This document shows, piece by piece, positions 55,825 through 64,000 of a stretch of 64,000 bases of DNA. The position numbers and the translations under genes were made by a program. The notes under the pieces are model-generated. The model was not told where the DNA came from, ran no database searches, and was given only the letters and a program-made list of their open reading frames with translations. The first letter of the stretch is position 1. Every line of letters starts with the position of its first letter. The DNA comes from Variovorax sp. J22P240. Lineage in GTDB: Bacteria; Pseudomonadota; Gammaproteobacteria; Burkholderiales; Burkholderiaceae_C. The stretch is from assembly GCF_030316855.1 (NCBI RefSeq), contig NZ_JASZYR010000001.1, forward strand, positions 930,001 to 994,000, written 5' to 3'.

Positions 55825-57012
55825 TCAGTACGCCGGGAGGTTGTCGGTGCTCACGACGCGCGTGGCGGGTTCGCGTGCTGGCGGCATCAGGCTGTCCGTC
55901 AATGCAGCCAACTCGCGGGCGTTCCATGACGCCGCCGTCTGGAAAGCGGCTCGCCCTCGCTCGATGCGCTCCTGCTTGCCCCTGTAAAGGCGCAGCACGG
56001 CATCGGCAAAAGCCGATGCGTCACCGTCCGGGGTCACCAGCACGCCATGAAGGTCCGAAGGCCTGATTCCATCGACACCGAATTCCGTGCTGACCGCCGG
56101 AATGCCGTGTCCGAAAGCCTCGAGCAGCTTGATCTTGACGCCCGTACCCTGCGTGATGCTGTTCACGAGGATCGGACCCTCGCGGAATGCATCGCGAAAG
56201 CGAGGCACGACACCGTACTTGACGACGCCAGGCGCGTCTGCGAGCTTGCGGCAGATGGTGCCCGAGACGAACAGCCTGAAGTTCGGTTCATGCTGCTGCA
56301 CAAGGGGCAGGACGTTGTCGACGAACCATGCCAGCGACTGGTTGTTCTGCAAGAAGTCCGACCCGATGAAGGCCGCTCCCGCGCATCGCGACAGGTCGAA
56401 AGGCTCATCGATGTCGATGATGTGGCTGACCACCGAGACCGTGTTCGTCGAGGGCGGCAGCACGCGCCGGAAATACTCGGCTTCCTGATCCTGGATGGCC
56501 AGCACCCTGTGCGCCCGCAGGAGCCCTCGCCGCTCCTGTGCGATCGGTATGCCACCGGCAAAGCTGTCCTGGGTGTCGACGATTCGGAACGCGTGCGGCC
56601 CGAATGCATCGAAAGCACGGGTGAACGTCACGTACTGCGCAATGACGACATCGAAGCCGTGCTGGCGCTCCAGTTTCCTGAGCTGCGACGTGAATCCGGA
56701 AAAATAGGTCTCGTCGATATCGCTCTGCAGGAATCGACTTCGGGTCAGTTTTCGCCGGGCCTTCCACATGGCCCGGCCGACGTAGTAGGCCGCGTCCGCA
56801 ACCTGTCCGCGTTCGAGACAATGGAAGTTCCCGGGGCCGAGAAGCGCGACATGCGCTTGCGGATCGAAATCTCCCATTTGCCGCGATGGCAAGAAGACGA
56901 AGTGCACCTCGTGGCCGCGCTCCTTGCACGTCTTGACCATGTGCAAGGTCCTGACCCTGTTGCCGCCGGTTGCGGGGTAGAGCGGGAATGGTGAAACGAA
57001 AGCAATCTTCAT
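55825..57012 (-). CDS. Glycosyltransferase family 4-like
   Basis: 395 residues from ATG 57012 (MKIAFVSPFPLYP). GT-B fold with ATGGNRVRTLHMVKTCKERGHEVHFV at the N-terminal Rossmann domain and KIKLLEAFGHGIPAVSTEFGVDGI as the donor-binding E-x7-E segment. It resembles family-1/4 transferases that act on polysaccharide repeat units. It lies between the two paralogous GT2 sequences. Confidence 0.87.
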   Translation of the reverse strand: MKIAFVSPFPLYPATGGNRVRTLHMVKTCKERGHEVHFVFLPSRQMGDFDPQAHVALLGPGNFHCLERGQVADAAYYVGRAMWKARRKLTRSRFLQSDIDETYFSGFTSQLRKLERQHGFDVVIAQYVTFTRAFDAFGPHAFRIVDTQDSFAGGIPIAQERRGLLRAHRVLAIQDQEAEYFRRVLPPSTNTVSVVSHIIDIDEPFDLSRCAGAAFIGSDFLQNNQSLAWFVDNVLPLVQQHEPNFRLFVSGTICRKLADAPGVVKYGVVPRFRDAFREGPILVNSITQGTGVKIKLLEAFGHGIPAVSTEFGVDGIRPSDLHGVLVTPDGDASAFADAVLRLYRGKQERIERGRAAFQTAASWNARELAALTDSLMPPAREPATRVVSTDNLPAY

Positions 57013-57031
57013 CTGATTCCTATGCCTGCGC

Positions 57032-59179
57032 TCAGAAGCGAAGAATCCGCTGGGGATCGACCTGGCCACGCACACAGTCCCACATGGCCAGACAATTTCC
57101 TGCCAGCCGACCGCGCCGGTCGACCCAGGGCTCTGGTGACAGGCTGCGCATCGAATTGGCCAACAGGTTTTTCGCCATGTGCTTGAGCGCCAGGGACCAG
57201 CGCATCGTCCCCTTGCGCGCGAGGTAAAGGGGATTGGCCACCTGCGAGTAGCCGAGGCGTCGGCCCGGGCTGCGACCTGCGCCCTTGGTACCCAGGTGAA
57301 CACCGCGCAGGCGCGCCGCCTGGACCACGCTGCCATGCGACGCCAGCTGCCGCGAAAAATCCACGTCTTCCAGCCATGCGTAAAGTGGCAATCGTTCATC
57401 GAAGCGGATGCCATGGCTGCGCACGGCCTGCATTCGAATCGCCATGTTGCATCCGTAGCCGTTGTAGGTCGACGTCAACGATCGCAGTTCGACATTCGGC
57501 CCGGCTTGATCAAGGATTCGAAGGCCCTCCTCGTAAACAATACCGGGGCCGAGGATTCCGTCGGCGAGCAACTTGCCCGTTGCGACGACCACCCCCGGAC
57601 AAGTGGTGAACAGCATTTCGACCTCCGCAACGTAGTCGGACGACGGCAGGAAGTCATCGTCGAAGAAGATCACGACATCGGCGTCGCAAGCGTCGAGCAA
57701 CACATTGCGTTGGAGCGGCAAACCGACCGGACCGCGGAGAACGCGAGCCTCGCCCGGATAAGCCCGCAGGCACAACGGATCGAAATCCTCGACCCTGGCC
57801 GGACAGATCAGCAACTCGTCCGCCATGCGGGACTGGTTGGCGAGCAAGCCGATCGCTTCAGCAACCACGTCCCTTCGTCCTGCAGTGGCAATGGCAATCG
57901 CGATCTTGAGGCGCACCGCCTGCGTCAAGACGCATGCTTCCTCGCCGACCGGGGATGGACGGAAGATGGTGTTCGTCGCAGGCGCCGCCTGCATGAGACC
58001 GGTGTCGGCGAGCGGTTGACCGAGCACGGTTTCGAGCAAGCGACGCGCGGCCCTGTCCCAGGTGAATTGCGCGGCGTGCGCCCGTCCGCGGTCCCGCATG
58101 TCTTCGCGCTCGTCGTCGTCATCGCACATGCGGACAATCTGTCGAGCCCATTGAGCAGGGTCGTGCGGATCGGCCCACAGCACCGCGTCGCCACAGACTT
58201 CCGGCAGCGCGCCACACGGTGCGGCGATCGTCGGACACCCGAGCAACATCGCCTCCAGCGGGGGAAGGCCGAATCCCTCCGTCGTGGATGGAAACGCGAG
58301 CGCAACAGCCTCTCGCAGAAGGCCCGCCAATTGCTCATCGCTGACGAACCCCAGGAACTTGACGTTGGGTGGAACCGTGTGGCCTTGACTCTCGAAGTCC
58401 TCGCGTGTCGCGGGACCGAAGAGCGCCAGCGTCACTTCGCGCAGTGCGGGTGAATGGAAAGCCTTCAGGAGCACCGCAATGTTCTTGTGGGGCTGGACGT
58501 TCGCGAGCGCAACGACATACCGCCTATTTGTCAGGCCGGCCGCCTCGATCTTCGTAGTGTCCGGGACGAGCCGCAGGACGTGGTCGCAGCCGTTGTGGAT
58601 CACGTGGATCTGCACCGCATCGGCCACGCCGAAATGCGCCAGTTGCTTGCGCGAATACTCGGACACGGTCAGCAAAGCCTTGTTGCGTTTGCCCACGCGC
58701 GGCAGCACGAACCGGTACCAGGTCCGAAAGGCACGGGAATAGGAAGCGGGCGCGCTGTAGACCTGCGCATCGTGGACCATGGTGAATGCATTGCGATACA
58801 CGACCGGCCCGATGTTGCACAGGCTGATCAGCGTGTCGCCCTGGGCGTGCCGTGGCAGCACCAGTTGTTCCCACAGGGCGCCGTGCAGTCGATCCACGAA
58901 GGGGCCCCTTTCGCCCGCTCGACGGTCGCTTTCCACGCGAATGCGCGAAAGCCGGAGGCTGGCATCCTGCTCGCCCGGCACGATCAAGCGGCACGGCATG
59001 GCCGCGGCCAGCGCGGGGTTGTCGACGAGCACCGTGTCCAAGGCCACCAGCAGTTCGCGAGCCACGCGATAGACGCCCGATCGGCTCGTCGAGCGCTGCA
59101 GGAACTTGCCGTTGATGACCAGGCTGGGCATGGCCGTGCCTTGGGTGCGCGGCAGCGGGTCAATGGGGTTGCTTGGCAT
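57032..59179 (-). CDS. GT4-GT2 fused glycosyltransferase
   Basis: 715 residues, two transferases in one frame. Residues about 17-415 are GT4 (mannosyltransferase-like: SLVINGKFLQRSTSRSG, ALANVQPHKNIAVLLKAF, STTEGFGLPPLEAMLLG). Residues about 430-715 are GT2 (IAIATAGRRDVV, VVIFFDDDFLPSSDY, LPLYAWLEDVDFSRQL). A ~30-residue linker lies between. ATG 59179 with GGAGG just upstream is chosen (overlapping the flippase stop by 20 bases); ATG 59131 is an alternative. The fusion would add two consecutive sugars. Confidence 0.88.
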   Translation of the reverse strand: MPSNPIDPLPRTQGTAMPSLVINGKFLQRSTSRSGVYRVARELLVALDTVLVDNPALAAAMPCRLIVPGEQDASLRLSRIRVESDRRAGERGPFVDRLHGALWEQLVLPRHAQGDTLISLCNIGPVVYRNAFTMVHDAQVYSAPASYSRAFRTWYRFVLPRVGKRNKALLTVSEYSRKQLAHFGVADAVQIHVIHNGCDHVLRLVPDTTKIEAAGLTNRRYVVALANVQPHKNIAVLLKAFHSPALREVTLALFGPATREDFESQGHTVPPNVKFLGFVSDEQLAGLLREAVALAFPSTTEGFGLPPLEAMLLGCPTIAAPCGALPEVCGDAVLWADPHDPAQWARQIVRMCDDDDEREDMRDRGRAHAAQFTWDRAARRLLETVLGQPLADTGLMQAAPATNTIFRPSPVGEEACVLTQAVRLKIAIAIATAGRRDVVAEAIGLLANQSRMADELLICPARVEDFDPLCLRAYPGEARVLRGPVGLPLQRNVLLDACDADVVIFFDDDFLPSSDYVAEVEMLFTTCPGVVVATGKLLADGILGPGIVYEEGLRILDQAGPNVELRSLTSTYNGYGCNMAIRMQAVRSHGIRFDERLPLYAWLEDVDFSRQLASHGSVVQAARLRGVHLGTKGAGRSPGRRLGYSQVANPLYLARKGTMRWSLALKHMAKNLLANSMRSLSPEPWVDRRGRLAGNCLAMWDCVRGQVDPQRILRF

Positions 59180-60722
59180 GGGCCTCCATGGCGTCGTTCG
59201 GCTTCGCTCGCGTGCGAGCGGCCGTTGGGGAGCGGCGAGCGCGAGCCCTGGCGAAGCGGGCGCGGATGGTGTCGAGCAAGTACCGTTCCAGTCCTGCCGG
59301 CCGACCCGCCAGCCGCCACACCAGCAAGACCAGGAGTGCATAGACCAACAGGTACAGCAGGCCGAGGGGCACTGCCCGCACCAACAGTTCAGGCAGACTG
59401 GGGGCGGCCATCACCATGGGCTTCGCCAGCCACAGAAGAGCACCCGCAGGCAGCATCGCCATCAGGGGCCGCCACAGCGTCATGAGTTGGGGCGCCAGGC
59501 GGGTCTCGATCAGGCGGCGCACGATGAAAAGCGCAGCGACCGTGCCGGATGCGGTGGCAATGGCGCTGCCGGCGATGGCGCCCGGAATGCCGAATTGCAC
59601 GGCGCCCAGCCAAACGAGCGGCAACCGGACCAGCAATTCGATCAGCGTCCGGACAGCCACCCAACGCGTGCGATCCAGCGTCATGGCCAAGGGTCCCATC
59701 AGGATGGCTGGAAGCCCAAGCAATGCGGCCGCACTCATCCAGCGCAGCCATTCCGCCGCCGCAGCCCAGGCCGGCCCCAGCGCCACGCGGACCAGCACTT
59801 CAGGCCACAGGAGAGCCAGTCCCATGACGGGCGCCATCAACAGTGCGATGGCGCGAGACAACTGCAGATAGCGTGAACCACGCGCATGGCCGGCCGATGC
59901 CAGCGCCTGCATGACGGGGCGACTCAGCGGTTGGATCAGCGCCTGCATGGGGATCTCTGCCAATTGCTTGCCCATCGCGTACTCGCCGAACGCAGTGCTG
60001 GTGGTCAGTCTCGGAAGGAGCAATCGGTCGATCTGCCAGTTGAGCGCCATCCCCAACTGGGACATGAAGTTCCATCCGATCAGGCTCGAGAAATGCTTCC
60101 AATGGATGAAGGTCAGTCGAGGTCGCAACGGCGCGATGCAATACGACAGGAGCGTGGCCACCAGCGGCGCACACACGGTGGCGGCTGCGATGGCCCAGTA
60201 GCTGCGCGTGGTGACGGCAATGGTGACCGATGCGATGAACGCAACGGTCTTGCCAGACAGTTCGAGCACGGCGTCTGGACGGAAGTCGAGGGCACGTGCG
60301 TACTCGATCATCCGGGGATTGACGAGGCCACGCATTGCCGGCGCCAGCGCCAGCACCGCGAGCAAGGCCGTCAGCCGAGGCTCGTTGTTGAAGGCGGCGA
60401 GCGGCCAGGAAACCGCCAGCAGGAGCAGCCCGACGATGAGTCCACGCAGCAGGCTGAGCGTGAAGGCCGTGTGGAGCATGTCGGGCGTCAGTGCAGGCTC
60501 ACGGATCAGTGCCGCAGCCATGGGCAGGTCGAACAATGCTTCGACGATGAACACGGCCGCCATGGCCATGGCCACCAGGCCAAACTCGGCCGGACCCAGG
60601 AGACGCGCCAGGCACAGCAACATGGCGAGGTCGATCAGCTTGGCAGCCAGCCGCGTGCCCACCGTCCAGGCGCCAGCCCCGATCGCCCGGCTGGCCATGC
60701 TCGTGTGTTCAGTGGCTGGCAT
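59160..60722 (-). CDS. Wzx-type polysaccharide flippase
   Basis: 520 residues from ATG 60722 (GGAGCG upstream), with a start 14 bases inside the preceding gene. About 12-14 membrane segments are visible, and the N-terminal WTVGTRLAAKLIDLAMLLCLARLLGPAEFGLVAMA motif is that of the MOP/oligosaccharide-flippase family (MurJ/Wzx/RfbX-like). It would flip lipid-linked repeat units across the inner membrane. The C-terminal ~35 residues are Arg-rich and cytoplasmic. Confidence 0.88.
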   Translation of the reverse strand: MPATEHTSMASRAIGAGAWTVGTRLAAKLIDLAMLLCLARLLGPAEFGLVAMAMAAVFIVEALFDLPMAAALIREPALTPDMLHTAFTLSLLRGLIVGLLLLAVSWPLAAFNNEPRLTALLAVLALAPAMRGLVNPRMIEYARALDFRPDAVLELSGKTVAFIASVTIAVTTRSYWAIAAATVCAPLVATLLSYCIAPLRPRLTFIHWKHFSSLIGWNFMSQLGMALNWQIDRLLLPRLTTSTAFGEYAMGKQLAEIPMQALIQPLSRPVMQALASAGHARGSRYLQLSRAIALLMAPVMGLALLWPEVLVRVALGPAWAAAAEWLRWMSAAALLGLPAILMGPLAMTLDRTRWVAVRTLIELLVRLPLVWLGAVQFGIPGAIAGSAIATASGTVAALFIVRRLIETRLAPQLMTLWRPLMAMLPAGALLWLAKPMVMAAPSLPELLVRAVPLGLLYLLVYALLVLLVWRLAGRPAGLERYLLDTIRARFARARARRSPTAARTRAKPNDAMEAHAKQPH

Positions 60723-62193
60723 GCGCGCTCCGCTCGGTGACAAGGCGGGATGGCCGGTGGCGCGATGCATCGTTGATGCGGCGCACATCCGCGCGCCGCG
60801 CCGCGCTCTGCAGTCCCTTGTGCCCGATCGCCATGGCGATCCCGTAGAGGAATGCGTTGAACAAGCCGAAGTCCGGTGTGGTGCCGATCATCAGGCTGGT
60901 GAAGAACGGAGGCAGGTACGACCAGCGCACGGCCGACAGCAAGGCCTGCCCTTCCGCGTCGCCCTGCGGCGCCCGTCTCATCAACAAGGTCTGGAGCACG
61001 AAGAGGAAGTAGAACGCCGCGCCAAGCAACCCGGCATTGCTGGTGAGTGCAACGGCAAAGTTGGAGGCGCGGGTGCCGCCCAGGCCGACGCCCAGACCGT
61101 GGGTTGCCACGAGCGCGTGCAAGGACACTTGGGTCCACATGCTGCGTTCTTCGAAGGAGCTGGTAGTGGACTTCTGCAGCACCATCACGTCGAACATCTC
61201 GCGCATCGGGGCCAGCATCCGGGGAACCGCGATGACGATCAGGACCAAGGCGCAGGTCGCCGCGGCGCCGAGCCAGAACTCGCTTGCGAGGCCGCGTTGA
61301 AGGAGCGGATTGCGGACCGCGGCGACCGCGCGCCAGCACCACTCCGCCGCCGCCGCCGCACCGAAGAGGCCCAGACCCAGGTAAGCCGCGGACGAGGTCG
61401 ACAACCAGATCAGGAGGAGCAACAAACCCATCAAGACCGGAACCACGCGATCGTGCAGACGGCCCGGCGGCATCGCGCGCCGGAAGAAGTACAGCGACGC
61501 CAGGAATGCCAGCGCCAGGCCACCGAAGGCGGAGGCCTCCGGCATCAGGCCGACCACGCGCTTGCTGGTCAGGATTTCCACATCGGTAAGCAAGGCGTAG
61601 CTGGCGGTGCGAAAGAGCTCGAGCATCGGCTGGAGCGGCAGGTACTGCGAGGCCAGGTCGAGGCCGCCGGTGAAGACCGTCATCGCCGCACCCAGGCACA
61701 GCGCGGCCAGCGCGTGCCGCCGCATGGGTCGCGCGCGCAACAAGCGCGCGAAGCTGAAGACGGTGAGCACCGAAATGCTGATGTAGACGAACTGGGAAAC
61801 GTTCTGCGTGGTGGGCACCAGCATCGCGGTATCCGCCAAGGCGCCGGCGCGCACCGGCACGATCTCGACAGCACCCGCAAAGAACCTCGGCATGAACATG
61901 GTGACGATGCCGGCGACGAGCCAGAAGAGAAACAGCAGCAGCAGGCCGGATGCCTTCAGCGCGGCGTCGAGCGCCTGCGCCAGGCCACGCACGCTGCCCA
62001 GCTGCCTCGCGATCAAGAGGATCGCGACGAGCGGCGTCGGCGTGAGGGTGAGGCCTCCGGTCAACTCCGTCGGAACTGCTGCGAATGAACCGAAGGGCAT
62101 GGCGGCGAAGAACAGGTAAATCAGTGCCTGCTTCCTCCGGAACAACGTCCAGACGGCGATGCTCCAGAAGACTGCGATGGGAATGGCTTCCAC
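60709..62193 (-). CDS. Wzy-like polysaccharide polymerase / O-antigen ligase-like membrane protein
   Basis: 494 residues with 10 or more membrane segments (LLLLFLFWLVAGIVTMFM, VVPVLMGLLLLLIWLSTSS, FFTSLMIGTTPDFG). A large periplasmic loop near residues 320-370 follows APMREMFDVM. Wzy proteins share little sequence; the call rests on topology and position between flippase and GT genes. The start at 62193 is a GTG, since no ATG lies in frame near the N-terminus. Confidence 0.75.
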   Translation of the reverse strand: MEAIPIAVFWSIAVWTLFRRKQALIYLFFAAMPFGSFAAVPTELTGGLTLTPTPLVAILLIARQLGSVRGLAQALDAALKASGLLLLFLFWLVAGIVTMFMPRFFAGAVEIVPVRAGALADTAMLVPTTQNVSQFVYISISVLTVFSFARLLRARPMRRHALAALCLGAAMTVFTGGLDLASQYLPLQPMLELFRTASYALLTDVEILTSKRVVGLMPEASAFGGLALAFLASLYFFRRAMPPGRLHDRVVPVLMGLLLLLIWLSTSSAAYLGLGLFGAAAAAEWCWRAVAAVRNPLLQRGLASEFWLGAAATCALVLIVIAVPRMLAPMREMFDVMVLQKSTTSSFEERSMWTQVSLHALVATHGLGVGLGGTRASNFAVALTSNAGLLGAAFYFLFVLQTLLMRRAPQGDAEGQALLSAVRWSYLPPFFTSLMIGTTPDFGLFNAFLYGIAMAIGHKGLQSAARRADVRRINDASRHRPSRLVTERSAHASH

Positions 62194-62205
62194 GTGCTTG
62201 CCCGG

Positions 62206-63306
62206 TCAGGTCACAGGGCGCAAGTGACCGGCGACGAGCGAGTCGATGAGTTCGGCTATCCGCGTCCTGAATATCGCGGTATCGAAGGTGCGGGCATGCG
62301 CCTGCAGCACGTCCGGACAGAAGGTGTCCTTCATGGCCTCGAAGCGCTCGATCGCGTCGATCACGGCGTCTGCCGACTGATCGTTGAAGAACAGACCGGT
62401 GATTCCATCGACGACAGTTTCAAGCGCACCGCCCTTGCCGAAGGCGATGACCGGCCGCCCGCTCGCCATCACCTCCAGCGGAACGATGCCGAAATCCTCC
62501 ACGCCCGGGAACAGCAAGGCCTTGCAATGCGCAAAGTGGTGCGCCATGGTCGCGTCGTCGACCGCGCCGAGGAATTCGACGCTGGGCCCTGCCAGGCGCC
62601 GTAGCGCGGGGTCGGCACCCGCGCCGATAACGACGAGCCGCTTGCCCATCCGGGTGCAGGCCTCCACGGCGATCTCGACCTTCTTGTACGGCGTGATCTG
62701 GCCCGCGCAGAGGTAGTAGTCGCCCGCCTCGGCCACAGGGGCGAAGCGTGGCAAGCTCACCGGCGGATGCACGACGTGCGAAGTGCGCCGGTAGTAGCGT
62801 TCGATTCGCCGGGCCACATAGGCTGAATTGGCGATGAAATGGTCGACGCGGTGCGAAGTGCTCACGTCCCATTGGCGCAGGGATGGCGCCGTCAGCGACA
62901 TCACGGCGCGCGCAATGGGACCGGACGCCGCACGGTACTGGGGATACAGATCCCAGACGTAGCGCATCGGCGAATTGCAGTAGCAGATGTGGGTCGCGTC
63001 GGGACCCGGGATGATGCCCTTGGCAGGGCCCGACTCGACGGAAATGATCAGGTCGTAGCCGGTCAGGTCGAAGGACTCCAGCGCATAGGGCATCAGCGGG
63101 AGCATCTTCTTGTAGTGACGCACGCCGCCGATCCTCTGCAGGAACGACGTCGTGATGCGATGACGCCGAAGTTTTTCGGAAATTGCGTCGGGATCGCACA
63201 CCAGGGTGAAGATGTCCGCGTCGGGGTACAGGTCGCACAGCGCCTCGAGAACCTTTTCGCCCCCGCGCATGCCAACCAGCCAGTAGTGGACCAATGCGAC
63301 CTTCAC
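62206..63306 (-). CDS. Glycosyltransferase family 4
   Basis: 366 residues. GT-B fold with VHYWLVGMRGGEKVLEALCDLYPDADIF at the N-terminus, HICYCNSPMRYVWDLY, and the donor-binding GVEDFGIVPLEVMASGRPVIAFGKGG. This is close to GT4 enzymes (WbaZ/WcaI-like) of colanic-acid-type loci. It lies 36 bases downstream of the priming transferase and probably adds the next sugar. Confidence 0.9.
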   Translation of the reverse strand: MKVALVHYWLVGMRGGEKVLEALCDLYPDADIFTLVCDPDAISEKLRRHRITTSFLQRIGGVRHYKKMLPLMPYALESFDLTGYDLIISVESGPAKGIIPGPDATHICYCNSPMRYVWDLYPQYRAASGPIARAVMSLTAPSLRQWDVSTSHRVDHFIANSAYVARRIERYYRRTSHVVHPPVSLPRFAPVAEAGDYYLCAGQITPYKKVEIAVEACTRMGKRLVVIGAGADPALRRLAGPSVEFLGAVDDATMAHHFAHCKALLFPGVEDFGIVPLEVMASGRPVIAFGKGGALETVVDGITGLFFNDQSADAVIDAIERFEAMKDTFCPDVLQAHARTFDTAIFRTRIAELIDSLVAGHLRPVT

Positions 63307-63342
63307 GCGAGTACCTTCCTTCGTTGCGACATGGCGGCCATG

Positions 63343-64000
63343 TCAATAGGCGTTCTTGTTGACGAAGCCCTTGATGACCGTCGAGGCGATGATCTGGAGG
63401 TCGAATTTCAGGGACCAGTTCTCGATGTAGAAGATGTCGTACTCGATGCGCTTGGCCAGGTCGGTGGACCCTCTCCAGCCGTTGACCTGTGCCCATCCGG
63501 TGATGCCGGCCTTGACCATGTGCTTCTTCATGTAATCGGGGATCTGGTGCTTGAACTGCTCCACGAAGACCGGCCTCTCGGGCCGCGGTCCGACAATGGA
63601 CATGTCACCGAACAGGACATTGATGAATTGCGGCAACTCATCGAAGCTCGTCTTGCGCAGGAAGGCCCCGACACGGGTGGATCGCGACTCCCCGGGCTTG
63701 GCCCAAACGGCGCCGGTTGTCTTTTCCGCGTCCACCGGCATCGATCTGAACTTGTACATCCAGAACGTTTTGTTGTTCCAGCTCACACGTTCTTGCCGAT
63801 AGAACACCGGGCCCGGCGAACTGAGCTTGACCGCAATGGAGATGGCGAGCATCAATGGCGAGATCAGAACGAGGATCAGCGCGGACAACACCACGTCTTC
63901 CACGGCCTTCACCAGGCGCGCCGCGCCCTGCAAAGGGGTCTGCTGCAGCGTGATGACCGGCAAGCCGGCAATTTCTTCCACCGAATGGTTCAGCAAGTGC
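63343..64000 (-). CDS. Undecaprenyl-phosphate sugar phosphotransferase, C-terminal part
   Basis: Partial: only the C-terminal ~218 residues are in the window; the N-terminal membrane domains lie beyond 64,000. Visible are a membrane helix ([20 protein letters not shown]), the catalytic [28 protein letters not shown], and [24 protein letters not shown]. These mark a WcaJ/WbaP-type enzyme that attaches the first sugar phosphate to the lipid carrier. The apparent start near 63,996 is an internal leucine codon. Confidence 0.9.
   Translation of the reverse strand, partial: HLLNHSVEEIAGLPVITLQQTPLQGAARLVKAVEDVVLSALILVLISPLMLAISIAVKLSSPGPVFYRQERVSWNNKTFWMYKFRSMPVDAEKTTGAVWAKPGESRSTRVGAFLRKTSFDELPQFINVLFGDMSIVGPRPERPVFVEQFKHQIPDYMKKHMVKAGITGWAQVNGWRGSTDLAKRIEYDIFYIENWSLKFDLQIIASTVIKGFVNKNAY

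Overview
The window reads as a high-GC betaproteobacterium of the order Burkholderiales (Comamonadaceae or Rubrivivax/Methylibium-like; inferred from gene content, tightly overlapping operons and an intergenic stem-loop repeat). Most of it (about 1-44,500) is a one-carbon island: it encodes a lanthanide-type methanol dehydrogenase, the PQQ cofactor pathway, and nearly all of the tetrahydromethanopterin (H4MPT)/methylofuran pathway that oxidises formaldehyde to formate. No rRNA, CRISPR array, transposase, integrase or phage gene was recognised.

Layout. (1) 1-10,071, minus strand: an apparent 11-gene operon. It starts with a PQQ-dependent-alcohol-dehydrogenase-associated ABC system (ATPase, YVTN propeller, substrate-binding protein, permease), continues with an orphan Bug-type binding protein, and ends with the Mxa maturation set mxaR-S-A-C-K-L (mxaL is cut by the window edge). 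Most junctions are ATGA overlaps. (2) 10,410-14,670, plus strand: divergent xoxF-xoxG-xoxJ plus two small exported proteins of unknown function. (3) 14,691-17,900, minus: pqqABCDE. (4) 18,107-20,094, plus: a NarL-type two-component pair. (5) 20,085-28,446, minus: HAD phosphatase, pabBC fusion, fhcC-D-A-B (formyltransferase/hydrolase complex) and a HisA-like protein. (6) 28,480-31,164, plus: mfnD-, mfnF- and mfnE-like methylofuran genes. (7) 31,158-36,486, minus: mfnB-like, DUF447, a DHPS-like (DUF6513) protein, an AfpA/DmrB-type flavoprotein and a sigma-54 activator. (8) 36,640-37,134, plus: folB. (9) 37,263-44,485, minus: fae, CitG-like, RimK-like ligase, mch, ATP-grasp, mtdB, mptG and a pterin carbinolamine dehydratase.

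How it works together. XoxF makes formaldehyde from methanol in the periplasm and passes electrons to XoxG, with PQQ from PqqA-E. Fae condenses formaldehyde with H4MPT, MtdB and Mch oxidise it to formyl-H4MPT, and FhcABCD releases formate through methylofuran. The surrounding genes build these cofactors: PabBC gives p-aminobenzoate, MptG attaches ribose phosphate, FolB and the DHPS-like protein supply and join the pterin, the flavoprotein is a candidate dihydromethanopterin reductase, and MfnB/D/E/F make the methylofuran core.

From 44,588 the content changes: a pentapeptide-repeat protein, an SDR lacking its catalytic residues, tRNA-Arg(TCT), an AraC-type regulator and a fosmidomycin-resistance-type MFS exporter. 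From 48,856 to the right edge lies an exopolysaccharide locus: glycoside hydrolase, Wzc/GumC-like tyrosine kinase, FkbM methyltransferase, five glycosyltransferase genes (one a GT4-GT2 fusion), a Wzx-type flippase, a Wzy-like polymerase and the 3' part of a priming sugar transferase.
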